A stretch of DNA of 64,000 nucleotides, taken from Candidatus Binatia bacterium (GTDB taxonomy: Bacteria; Desulfobacterota; Binatia; HRBIN30; BPIQ01). The stretch is taken from positions 434,001-498,000 of the forward strand of contig BPIQ01000003.1 of NCBI GenBank assembly GCA_026004195.1. Direction: 5' to 3'. The notes beneath the pieces are model-generated. The model had not been told where the DNA came from and searched no databases. It worked only from the letters and a program-made list of their open reading frames with translations. This document shows positions 1 to 8,398 of the stretch, one piece after another. A program made the position numbers and the translations under genes. How positions within the stretch are numbered: the stretch's first letter is position 1; every line of letters begins with the position of its first letter.

Positions 1-296
1 CGCGGATCACCAGGGGCAGACTCGGCGTCGCGGCGCGTTTCGAGAAGCACCACTGCCGTGGGAACAAACTTGCGCAAGACCGCGTCGAGCTTCGGCGTGC
101 ACAGTTTCAGTTCACCTTCGGGGAGCCTGTCTACGGGTGCTCCCTTCGAAACAGGGGCGTCGCACAGAACATACCCGCGCCGCTCGATACCGTCGTGAAG
201 AGCGGCGCAACGGTTCTTGCGCAACTCGTACCGGACACCGTCGAGCACAATCTGTACATCGGCTTGGCCGACCGTTAGAACAAGAAGCGTGCTCAT
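1..296 (-). CDS. Partial CRISPR-linked accessory protein (N-terminus only)
   Basis: An open frame begins with ATG at 296 and runs off the left edge, so only about 98 residues are visible. It starts MSTLLVLTVGQADVQIVLDG and continues with charged, mixed alpha/beta sequence; there is no signal peptide or membrane segment. Its ATG overlaps the TGA of the upstream RAMP gene (ATGA), so it is the next cistron of the type III CRISPR operon. A hydrophobic first strand followed by TVGQ-D resembles the start of CARF/Rossmann-type sensor proteins of type III systems (Csx1/Csm6-like). That would make it a cyclic-oligoadenylate-responsive effector or ring nuclease, but this is inference from a short strand and from context. 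The effector domain, if any, lies outside the window. Confidence 0.5.
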   Translation of the reverse strand, partial: MSTLLVLTVGQADVQIVLDGVRYELRKNRCAALHDGIERRGYVLCDAPVSKGAPVDRLPEGELKLCTPKLDAVLRKFVPTAVVLLETRRDAESAPGDP

Positions 297-2203
297 GGGT
301 TGCCCTCCTGGCGATAGCGTCGAGCCCGGGTGTGCTCGGCGCGAAGCGTTGTATGGAACGTATAAATGTTCTCATTGCCGTGCCGGTCCGTCGCCCGCGG
401 GTAGTCAGCCGCCTCAGGGTGCTTGCGCCGGTGTACGTCCAGCCATTCCGCCTGTGTCGCTGTTCTCTGGTGATGCGCCCTCACCCACGCGACGAGGTCC
501 TGTTCCGGTCTGAACAGCGGCTTGCCGTCCTCTTCCGTGAGCCACAGGAGTGCTTTGGCCTCGATCCTCACGCTCCCCCAGCCGAGCGGCCTGGCATAGC
601 CAAGCTTGGAGCAGTAGCCGTCGGGATCTGTGCCACCCAGCACTCCCCTAAACTGATCAGGGCACAGGGCAATCAGGATCGCGGCGAGCTCCGCGGCGTC
701 CAGGTCGCGAAAACGAAGCGTGAATCGGAAGCGGCGTCCGGGCCGTGAGGCCTCAAGCACCAGTGTGCTCCGTTCGTTGGCACGGTTCGCCGCCGAGTCG
801 TCTTTCCACGGCTCGCCCGAGTATGCGTCTTTGCGATCCAGGTAAAACTTGCGGCCTGCCAGCTCGCCGGGCTGGTCATAGCCGGCTGCATCGCCGTAGG
901 TGACCAGTGTCGCCTTGTCCCAAGGCCGCGGGCCGGGATGATAGGGCTGTTTCAGATAGAACTCGACCGCACTCGGGCGCGGCATCCCCAGCTCCTTGAG
1001 AAAGGTGGGAGGCAAGAAGCGCTCCTCATCGGACTCGCCATCTTCGACCACCTCCAGAGCAGCATTAACCGAGATGCGGCCCATGAGCTGCGCATAGTCT
1101 TCCTTGCCAATTCCCGCGCTTCCCTCGTTGTCTCCGGTGTATCCGAAGAGGCGACGGACCGGCGACAAGCCCTGGGGAGCACCGTCGGCGTCGAGTTGGC
1201 GTTCCTCGGGAAGTGGAAACAGCCCGTGGCGTTCTTGGAGGTTCCCGTCCTTTCCGCTCTTTTTGCGGACCGTATCCGTGTATGCCCAGCGGTAGTAGTA
1301 GTGCCAGCCGAGCGAGACGATGGATTCCTTCTCGACGTCCCATTCCACCCAGATCAGATCGCCCGGCTGGAAAACCACGTCCTTCGCCGCCTTCAGGATT
1401 CGACTCCGTGCATCCTCGCCTCTGACGACGTTGGGCACGTCAGGGTGCCGCTCGGAAAAGTGACCGTGGTCGAGATCGATGAGATGGCGAAGTGTTGCGA
1501 GATAGCCCTCCTGCACGACGGTCGGGACCTCGACGGTCTCGGTCGCCGTGTCGGGATTCGCGGCCAGTTTCTCGTGCAGGTTTCGCTTCGAGTTGAGCCT
1601 CTCGCCTGCTCCCAGCCCCCCACGGTAGGGCGCGCCGTTTGGGTCGTCGAATCGGTAGTAGTTCGAAGTCTGATTCCCCCTTCTGTCGTACTTCAAGTTG
1701 TCCGACAGAAGTTCCAACCGCTTTGGGACCCGGACCTGATGCTGATCGTCGAGCGGCTCCAGCTCGACAGCGTCCTTATCGTCCGGCACACGCGCGAGTC
1801 GGGGAACGAGACGCGGATTGGGGGCGTTCGGATAGAGTGCATTCGGCCGGTACGAGTACGACCGCTCGGCGACGCGCTCCATCGGCGCGCCGAGAAGGGC
1901 GCCCAGCTCGTGCCGGAGGAGGCCCTTGAGCGAGTCGCCGGGGATGACGACGGGCCGCTTTCCCCATGGCGCGCGTAGTGGACAAAGCACGGCCTTGTTG
2001 GCCGCGAGCTGACCAACCCCATCCAGGCTGTTTGGAACCGGCCAGTCGGCCTCGCTATCGCCGACGATTCCACGTTCCCAGCCGACCAGGAGCGGCGTGA
2101 GCGTCCTCATCTCGAAGCGAACCTCGCCCGAAAGCCGCCCCTGGCTGCTCGTCCCGTCGTGCCAGACGGGAGCGGCGCTCTCGAACTTCTCGGGTAGGGG
2201 CAC
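293..2203 (-). CDS. Large type III CRISPR RAMP protein, TIGR03986-like
   Basis: About 636 residues from a GTG at 2203. The N-terminus (MPLPEKFESAAP, preceded in frame by KKKPYGFV) leads into a RAMP-like beta strand (RFEMRTLTPLLVGWE) and a glycine-rich loop (VVIPGDSLKGLLRHELGALL, about residues 85-105). A second RAMP-like part covers the C-terminal third. Length and layout fit the TIGR03986 family of RAMP proteins found in III-D-like loci, where they are structural or accessory backbone proteins of the Cas10 complex. The frame stays open upstream of 2203 without another usual start codon, so the true start may be shifted by an indel. It ends in a 4-bp overlap with the next gene. The family name is recalled from motif similarity; no profile was run. 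Confidence 0.7.
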   Translation of the reverse strand: MPLPEKFESAAPVWHDGTSSQGRLSGEVRFEMRTLTPLLVGWERGIVGDSEADWPVPNSLDGVGQLAANKAVLCPLRAPWGKRPVVIPGDSLKGLLRHELGALLGAPMERVAERSYSYRPNALYPNAPNPRLVPRLARVPDDKDAVELEPLDDQHQVRVPKRLELLSDNLKYDRRGNQTSNYYRFDDPNGAPYRGGLGAGERLNSKRNLHEKLAANPDTATETVEVPTVVQEGYLATLRHLIDLDHGHFSERHPDVPNVVRGEDARSRILKAAKDVVFQPGDLIWVEWDVEKESIVSLGWHYYYRWAYTDTVRKKSGKDGNLQERHGLFPLPEERQLDADGAPQGLSPVRRLFGYTGDNEGSAGIGKEDYAQLMGRISVNAALEVVEDGESDEERFLPPTFLKELGMPRPSAVEFYLKQPYHPGPRPWDKATLVTYGDAAGYDQPGELAGRKFYLDRKDAYSGEPWKDDSAANRANERSTLVLEASRPGRRFRFTLRFRDLDAAELAAILIALCPDQFRGVLGGTDPDGYCSKLGYARPLGWGSVRIEAKALLWLTEEDGKPLFRPEQDLVAWVRAHHQRTATQAEWLDVHRRKHPEAADYPRATDRHGNENIYTFHTTLRAEHTRARRYRQEGNP

Positions 2204-2342
2204 GAATCCATACGGCTTCTTTTTGAGATCGGCCTTTTCGGTCTCCGGGGTGAGCGAACCAGCCGCACCGCCGCCGTCTCTGCGACGGTCGCCGCTCCGT
2301 CGAACGCCTGCCCCCGGCTGGGCGGATCGGCTCTTCCTCGAC

Positions 2343-2609
2343 TCAGGCCGAGCAGTCGCGGCGATCGTGGTATCTACCGCCTGCGATCTCTTCGAGCCCT
2401 GCGGCGTCGAGCTTGGCTCGAACCTGTTCGATGTGTTCTTGCCTCGGGGCGCAGATGATGAATTCGGTAGGAACCTCGGTGCCGACGATGTCGAGGTGCG
2501 GCATCCCCAACTGATTGCTTTTCAGCTTGTTGAGTTCTTTCTGACCACGGGGCTTGCCGTCTTTGACGCGAACGCGGATGCGATGCGGCTTGTCGGGCTT
2601 GCCGGGCAT
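2343..2609 (-). CDS. Small charged protein of the CRISPR operon, unknown
   Basis: An 88-residue frame whose ATG at 2609 overlaps the TGA of the preceding cistron (TGATG), as is usual for translationally coupled operon genes. The product is highly charged (KPDKPHRIRVRVKDGKPRGQ near the start), then has a predicted strand-helix unit (TEFIICAPRQEHIEQVRAKL). There are no cysteines arranged as a zinc site, no signal peptide and no membrane segment. I do not recognise the family. It lies between the small broken gene and the TIGR03986-like RAMP, and with nearby indels it might have been the N-terminal part of either. Function unassigned; a complex subunit or RNA-binding accessory role is only a guess from position. 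Confidence 0.45.
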   Translation of the reverse strand: MPGKPDKPHRIRVRVKDGKPRGQKELNKLKSNQLGMPHLDIVGTEVPTEFIICAPRQEHIEQVRAKLDAAGLEEIAGGRYHDRRDCSA

Positions 2610-3068
2610 CAGTCCTCCTCCTTCTCTTCGATGGTCGCAATGGTGAAGCCGAGGGGCTGGTCTGCTACGCGCCACTCGCGCAGAAGCACGCTCCCGGGCC
2701 CAGTGCGCGCCGACGAAAAGCGCCGGAAGTTGTGCAGTCGCGCCGGGGTGTGGACAGCCGTTGCCTTCACGGCACCCGGGGCTGCTCGAGTCAACCTCTT
2801 CGATGAACACATAACGCGACCCTCCGGCGGTGCGGGCGGCACGCCAGACGGCATCTTTTGCGTAGAACGCCACCTCGTCGACCTGAAGCTTGTTCTCCAT
2901 CGGCAGGCCACGTGCGCCCGAACGTCGCAGGTGGGTTCGTCAGAGTGAGATCGATGGCAGGATCGCACCACCACGCGACCAGCCTTTGCCGAGCGTGCCC
3001 TTCGCGATCCTTGCGGCCTCTCCGAGGGAGAGCTCCACACCATCCAGGCTGCCACTGCTCACCTTCAC
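2609..3068 (-). pseudogene. Small CRISPR-operon gene with several frameshifts
   Basis: GTG at 3068 has an AAGGAGG ribosome site six to seven bases upstream and overlaps the stop of the two-RAMP gene (GTGA). The first 42 codons (SLDGVELSLGEAARIAKGTL) read well and then hit TGA at 2940-2942. Plausible protein continues in a second frame (TNPPATFGRTWPAD), returns to the first frame (ENKLQVDEVAFYAKDAVWRA), and finishes in a third (LLREWRVADQPLGFTIATIE) ending at 2609. Joined, this gives about 150 residues. The locus is 460 nt long, a net +1. It occupies the position where III-D loci carry small proteins such as Csx19, but I see no diagnostic Csx19 motif. Sequencing indels or true decay both fit. 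Confidence 0.45.
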
Positions 3069-4528
3069 CCAAACCTCCTTATCCTCAGGCGCCTCATGAA
3101 GTCCCGCTGCGATTCGGATGGGTGTGCTGTCGCGGACTCAGGTTCCCGTGGCTCCTCCGGCGGCGCCCAGTCCCTCGCCTTCTTCACATCCTCATTGATC
3201 CATCCCTTCGCCCGCCACCGGCCCCAGCCGGCACCGCGCGTCTTGTGCCGCCGACCGGGAGGTGTCCGAGGGCGCCGAGCGCCACCAGCCGATCAATGAT
3301 CGCGACGAGCGGCTCCACCTCTTCCGGCGTCGGGCCCTTCGACCACGATGCGCACGGGGAACACGCCCCGAAGCACACGCACCGCATCGCGCTTGGCCGT
3401 GCCGTAGGACCCCGCAGAGAACTCGTCCTCTGCGTGCATGTGCAGCTTCGCCGCTGCCCAGCCTTCCTCCGCGCGTCCGTCGCGGATTAGGATGCGGCTG
3501 CTCTTGCTGACGGTGCCGAACACCTTCCCGGCGGGGTCGTCTTCGCCGACATCACCCTGAAAGAGGTGCGGGTCTTTCACCTCGCGGCCCGCCGCACGCT
3601 CGAGACGCGAGAAAGCGTGCCGCAGCGGCCCGCGCACGCTCGCCCCGGGCAAGAGGGGGCGATGCCCCTCCATCAAGATCGCGCGGTCGGTGGTCAGGCA
3701 ATCCGGCACGTCCGCGTTCGTTGCCCAAGAGGGCCGAGCCCAGAGGCCGTCGCCCGTCGGTTGCAGCGTGCCCTCCGTCTCGTGGGCTCCGACGGCCAGC
3801 ATATCGAGGCCCCACGCGGCGTCGTTCGGGTCCGGTCGGTATTCGCCGAAGGCGATCTCGACGTCGAGCGTGCGAAAACACCAAGAGCGCGTTGGATGCA
3901 CAATGGGCACATCGACCGGCGGCACGGAGGGCTCGCGGGGCCGCCCTGCCTGGACCCAATCTTCGTAACTTTTGTCGTCCAACCGATACACCTTCAAGTT
4001 CTCGATGTGACACCAGCCCAGACCGCGCGCCGCACCGCCGCCGAGCCAGCAGCGGCCCTTCGCCCAATGCTCCGAAAGCACATATCCGAGGATTCCTTCG
4101 GCCTCCATGAACTCGGCATCGTCCAGGGTGTAGGTGCGGTCGACACGGATTTCGAGGAGCCATCTCGTGCCTGCCGGAACGACCTCGCGGTCGTAGAGCA
4201 CGCGCCAGGCACGAGCGCCGGTCTTGTGGCGAATGCCGACCCCCGCACGAAGAGACAAGGGGGCCGTCGTCGTGGCGTCAGCGAACTCCCAAGCTGAGCG
4301 GCGCAGCGCCCCATGCTTGATGTCGTCGGAAACGGCGCGCGGCAGCGGGTCGAAGAAGCGCTTCGCCATCGCCACGGCTGCCCCCTTGAGGCCCCGTCCC
4401 ACCAGCGTCGGCACGCCATCCACGAGGGCGAAGGGCTGATCGGCAGTGCTCTCCCGCTCGAGTCCCGAGACCGAAAGCGCCGAATCCTGGACGAGAGTCG
4501 CCGTGAACAACGTCAGTCGAGTCCTCAT
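3065..4528 (-). CDS. Two-RAMP-domain type III CRISPR protein (Csm3/Cmr4-like), two compensating frameshifts
   Basis: ATG at 4528 follows GGAGG and overlaps the csx10-like stop (ATGA). RAMP domain 1 (about residues 1-200) has a glycine-rich loop VGRGLKGAAVAMAKRFF. RAMP domain 2 (about 260-480) has LLPGASVRGPLRHAFSRLER and the strand VFGTVSKSSRILIRDG. Near 3330 the frame shifts by one base (reading on as GPTPEEVEPLVAIIDRLVAL). Near 3250 it shifts back, to the glycine-rich end TRGAGWGRWRAKGWI, with TGA at 3065-3067. Total length is 1464 nt, a multiple of three, so the two shifts cancel. Tandem Csm3-like folds in one chain are a feature of III-D/III-E-type backbones, where Csm3-type subunits cut target RNA. 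No catalytic aspartate can be assigned safely from sequence alone. Confidence 0.65.
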
Positions 4529-6472
4529 GTGGCCTCCTTCGGTCGATGGGCGCGCATTGCGGCACGCAGCCAGCGCACGAACAGGCGCGCATGAGCCGCT
4601 CGCTGCTCTGGGGCGAGCGCTTCGAGCTTCTTCAGAATCGCTGCAGCGTCCGGGTGTTTCCAGCTCTTGGCGCCGGCCGTCGTCGGGTTGAGGCGACTGC
4701 CGATCGCGTTCGCGTCGTTGCGGTCGAGATCGGCGACCAGGTCGAACCACTGCGACAGGCTGGGTTTGCGTTCGCCACCGGCCTCCGCAAGGACCTTGTG
4801 CTCCTCGAACCACTCTTTCGTGCGGCTGGCGATCGCTTCCTCCTCCGCGTCCTCAGCGCCGTTCGGCTCCTCGGTGACCCTCGCCTCGCCTGTGACGCCG
4901 GGAAGCACAGCGTCAAGTCGGAATCGGCCGAAGCCCTCGTGCGTGCGCTCGCCGAGCCACTGCCCCCGTGCGGCCCGCTCCGCGAGCTTGCCCACGGCCG
5001 GGCCCGAAACTTCGAAGACCGAACCGCGCCGGATCGCCGCCGCTGGCATCCGCCACAGGCGTGAGGTGCCGTTGAAGCCACGGACCATGACACTGTCCTG
5101 CATCGATCTGCCGAGCTGAACGTCAACGCCCAGCAAACCGCGCAGAGCGGCCTCGTCCAGCGTAGCACGCCACCGGAGGTACTCATCGCGGACGAGCAAG
5201 TCGGATGTCAGGATCAGCAGCGCCCTCTCCGGCGTGTCTGCGACCGAGGGAGGGCTCGACCACGCGAGATCGACCACCTCGACCGGTGCGCCGCCGCGCC
5301 CCACGCGCAGCCAGCGAGACCCTTCAAGGATGGGGGCGAGCTTGTTCGCAAGCTGCCACATGTTCTCGCCCAAACCTTGAAGCTCGACAAGGAAGTGCGT
5401 GTCCTCGACGATCTGCTCGATGGCGAAGAGCGATGCGTCCGCCTGCTTCGGATCGGGCCGTCCGTTGCGCAGGCGCACGCGGCGCGCGGGCTGGAAGGCC
5501 GCCCACTCATCGCTCGGCGCTCCCCGATAGAGGAACAGGTCGTCCTCGGGGCGTTTGAGCTTTTCCTGAGTGCTCCAGGCGTCGAGCCGTCGGACCGCGG
5601 TCTTCGCTTGCGCCCACCAGGGCACTTCCCCAGCGCACCCCTCTGGCTTCTCGCTATGGAGTGAGAGCGGCGCAGGAAGGACTTCGACGGTATCGAGGTT
5701 CGCCGGCCGTTGCGGCAGGGGCAGGGCGTCGCTCACCGAGACGCGGCCGGAGGTGAGGAGCGTGGCCGTATCGCGATGGCCCTCCGCAATGAGCCACGCC
5801 GCAATGGCGCCGAGCAGCGCGCGGCCCGGAACAAAGGCGAAGCTCGGGATCAGGTTGTCTGGCGTCGCCGTTGCCGTGATGCAGAGAGGATCGCGGTTTT
5901 TCAGCAGGAGCCTGAGCCTCTCCGCCGGTTGGCCGATCGGGCGCTTCGTGGGCTGGACTTCCTCCGAGTTCAAGCTTGACCCGTCCCGCACCGGCGGAAC
6001 GACCACTGCCGAGGGCGTCAACCTCTTCCACCAATCTCTTGAGCGTGTCGAGCTGGCTGGCAGGAAGCTCAACCTCACCGGAGAATCGCGTACCCCTTGG
6101 TACGTACTCGACGACGCGCAACGTGTCGTCCTTCGGCGCCCGGTTGTCGAATGCCTTGCGCGCCGCCGAACGCCAGATGTGGCTATCCGGGTCATCCTTC
6201 GTGTAGAGCGACGTGAACACGGCCCGCTGCCGATCTGGCCGGGCGTAGTCACCCCCAGCGCGTCCGAAGAACGCTTCCGCTTCTTGATCGCCGCGGAGCC
6301 TGCGCGCCGCGTCGCGCAACACACCCTCCACATGTGAAGCCCAGATGACGGGGCGGCCGTGCCGGTCGCGCGCGACCAGAGCGTCGATGCCGGCGCCTCC
6401 CGAGCCGGAGCCGAGGTGCGCGTCGGACAGCAGCTCCGCCGTCAGCCTGTAACGAACCCAACGCTCAGCCAT
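4525..6472 (-). CDS. csx10: Csx10-like RAMP protein of type III-D CRISPR, one frameshift
   Basis: The start ATG at 6472 follows GGAGG and lies inside the 3' end of cas10. The N-terminal RAMP part (RYRLTAELLSDAHLGSGSGG, then DALVARDRHGRPVIWASHVE and a GVLRDAARRL helix) matches the opening of Csx10-type proteins, which cap the crRNA side of the III-D complex. Around 5975 reading shifts by one base. The second frame carries on as SFAFVPGRALLGAIAAWLIA, then a C-terminal glycine-rich stretch (QWLGERTHEGFGRFRLDAVL) and a helical tail, to TGA at 4525. The locus is 1948 nt, net +1, and would encode about 648 residues. Conservation on both sides favours a sequencing insertion over a dead gene. It overlaps both neighbours by a few bases. 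Confidence 0.65.
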
Positions 6473-7967
6473 GGGCGACCTCCTTTGCCGGGTGCGAGTT
6501 TCGGGCGCTACGACCAAGCCGTGGGATCTCGCATATCTCGACGAGATCGAGGAGCGCGGTTAACCACGGCCCGTTGCCCGATGCGCGACGCCAGGGAGCC
6601 TTCACACCCGCGTCTTCGAGCGCGGCCCGCGCCTCCGCCGACAGTTCCTCGAACGCGAGCTCGGTGAGCGCACGCCCCCGGCCCAGTTGTTCCACTAGGT
6701 AGCGAAGCTGGGAGCGTGGCGCGACTTGGAGCTTTTTCGCAGCTTCGACGAGCCCCTGAAGACTGTGAAGCCCTTCGCCGAGCACGTCGACCGGCCGCTG
6801 CGAGAGGACACGCAGATCCGAGCCCTTGCCGCAAATCCAATTGCGTCGCCGAAACTCCTCGGGGTCATCCACCCGGGCGGTCGTATAAACCGCCCAGTCG
6901 ACGATGGAGCCCGTGTGCGCACCGGCCCCGCGCTGTCCTCGGAAGCGGCGTTTGGCGGACTCGGCGAGACGCTCGGCGATCTCGTGCAGGCGATGGATCG
7001 GGATCGTGTGCTTCGCGATGACGACACCCACCCCAAGCGTCAGCTCGAAGCCGTTCGCTTTCTTGCTCTGGAAATCGGAAAGTCGATTGCAAAGGGTCAC
7101 CACGAAGGGCAGCGCGAGCTCAGCCCGGCAGAGCAGCAACAGGTCGTCCCCCCCGAGCATCAGCGGGACGAGCGGCGCTTGCCCCTTTTCACCGCAGTGC
7201 TCGTGGATCGCTTCCTTCAGGGCGCGACGCAAGAGCACGCGGTTGCGGTGGAAAAACGCTGCACGCTCGACGTCGTTCCGGGGCGCGGTGCCGCCGATAC
7301 CGTTGCCGTCGGCTTGGATGATCGCGAGGTAGCCTTCGCCGACGAGGTCTTCGAGCTCCTGCGCGCGCTGCAGATTCGAAAGCTTCGTCGTCTTGCCGAG
7401 CAGGCTCGCGAGGTCCCGCGCTGACCCGTCCTCGGCACGCCTTGCTGCCTCGTGCCGGCGGGCAACGTCGAGCGAAACCGCCGGGCGGTCAGAGCCTTGC
7501 TGGATGACCGACGAGGCCAGGCCGCGTCCCGTCCACTCGCATGGCGCCAGCACGGGCAGCTCGGTCGACAGAGACGTCCGGCCCTCTTCTCGCTCCGTGC
7601 CGTCGATCCAGACACGGAAGCGCAGTCCCGGCAGCTCACGGCGGATGAGGTCCGCCGCCGCCTCTGCAAACTCCTCAGCGCCGCTCGCGAACTGCGCCTC
7701 GAAGTGGCCTCCGTCCCTCGACAGGATCCCGTCGCGAGCATCGGCAGACGGATCGTCGTGTCGTGCCAGGGGATCGTTCGGGTCGGCCGCCGGATAGGCT
7801 CCTGACAACGGTGCCAGTTTCCAGTTGGAGCCGCTACGTGCGAGGTCGGGTAGCTTTAGCCGGAGTACCTCACCGAGAAGGGTGTTCGCGCCGACCATCG
7901 CGCGGAGGCGCGGGACGCCGAACAACCATGTCTGAACCCGTTGGAACTCGATGTGGACTCGGTTCAT
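6465..7967 (-). CDS. cas10: Cas10, large subunit of a type III CRISPR complex, no HD domain
   Basis: 500 residues from ATG 7967, after GGAGG and overlapping the upstream stop (ATGA). It has two palm/cyclase-like halves. The first has the strand IIQADGNGIG (about 217-226). The second has the GGDD motif in LMLGGDDLLLL (about 272-275), the metal site used to make cyclic oligoadenylates from ATP once the complex binds target RNA. The chain begins directly with FQRVQTWLFG, the start of the first palm, so the N-terminal HD nuclease domain of many Cas10 proteins is absent and target ssDNA cutting is not expected. A signalling role is supported by the intact GGDD. The paired cysteines of the zinc knuckle are not visible. 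Confidence 0.88.
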   Translation of the reverse strand: MNRVHIEFQRVQTWLFGVPRLRAMVGANTLLGEVLRLKLPDLARSGSNWKLAPLSGAYPAADPNDPLARHDDPSADARDGILSRDGGHFEAQFASGAEEFAEAAADLIRRELPGLRFRVWIDGTEREEGRTSLSTELPVLAPCEWTGRGLASSVIQQGSDRPAVSLDVARRHEAARRAEDGSARDLASLLGKTTKLSNLQRAQELEDLVGEGYLAIIQADGNGIGGTAPRNDVERAAFFHRNRVLLRRALKEAIHEHCGEKGQAPLVPLMLGGDDLLLLCRAELALPFVVTLCNRLSDFQSKKANGFELTLGVGVVIAKHTIPIHRLHEIAERLAESAKRRFRGQRGAGAHTGSIVDWAVYTTARVDDPEEFRRRNWICGKGSDLRVLSQRPVDVLGEGLHSLQGLVEAAKKLQVAPRSQLRYLVEQLGRGRALTELAFEELSAEARAALEDAGVKAPWRRASGNGPWLTALLDLVEICEIPRLGRSARNSHPAKEVAHG

Positions 7968-8398
7968 CTCGCACCTCCATCAAACAACGTCGACTCGCGG
8001 TCTTTTGCAGCCCTGGCCTTTCCCTCTGCGCGCAGCGTCGGGCGCTCGCCGAGCAGGGCGTTGACCAGCTTCCAGTCCTCCAGGTCGCGAGGGAGCACCT
8101 CGAAAAGCGCCTGAGCCAGTTTCCAAAACGGGCCGTCGTCCAGGAGGTCGCGCTGGCCGAGATACCGGACCAGTTCGCCGCGCTTCTCCTTCTTCCAGAG
8201 TAGCATGGCCTGGTGGAGTGCATCGATCAGCGGCGGTCTCGGGTCCATTCCCAGGCCCCGTCGGTCGGCCCGGTCTTTGAGGAGGGCCAGCCGACACCTG
8301 GAGCCGTCCACCACGAAGATGCCGTGCCCGCGGGCGACCTCCATGGCATCCTCCTCGGCGCCGCCGATCTGCACCACGAGCCGGGCATCGGCCGCCAT
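7964..8398 (-). pseudogene. C-terminal fragment resembling DUF1156 DNA methylases
   Basis: An open frame from a possible ATG at 8398 to TGA at 7964, about 144 residues. It lacks a methylase core. It reads as a C-terminal tail: FVVDGSRCRLALLKDR, then a helical segment LIDALHQAMLLWKKEKRGEL and FWKLAQALFEVLPRDLEDW. The pattern of a short hydrophobic strand followed by 'HxAmxLWxxgkRxEL...FWklAQAL' resembles the C-terminal end of DUF1156-family methylase-like proteins that sit beside helicases in defence islands. The assignment rests on recalled pattern. No ribosome site is seen, and the 5' end overlaps the helicase out of frame, so this is probably what remains after a deletion. Its stop overlaps the cas10 ATG, so it may still be translated and couple cas10. 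Confidence 0.45.
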
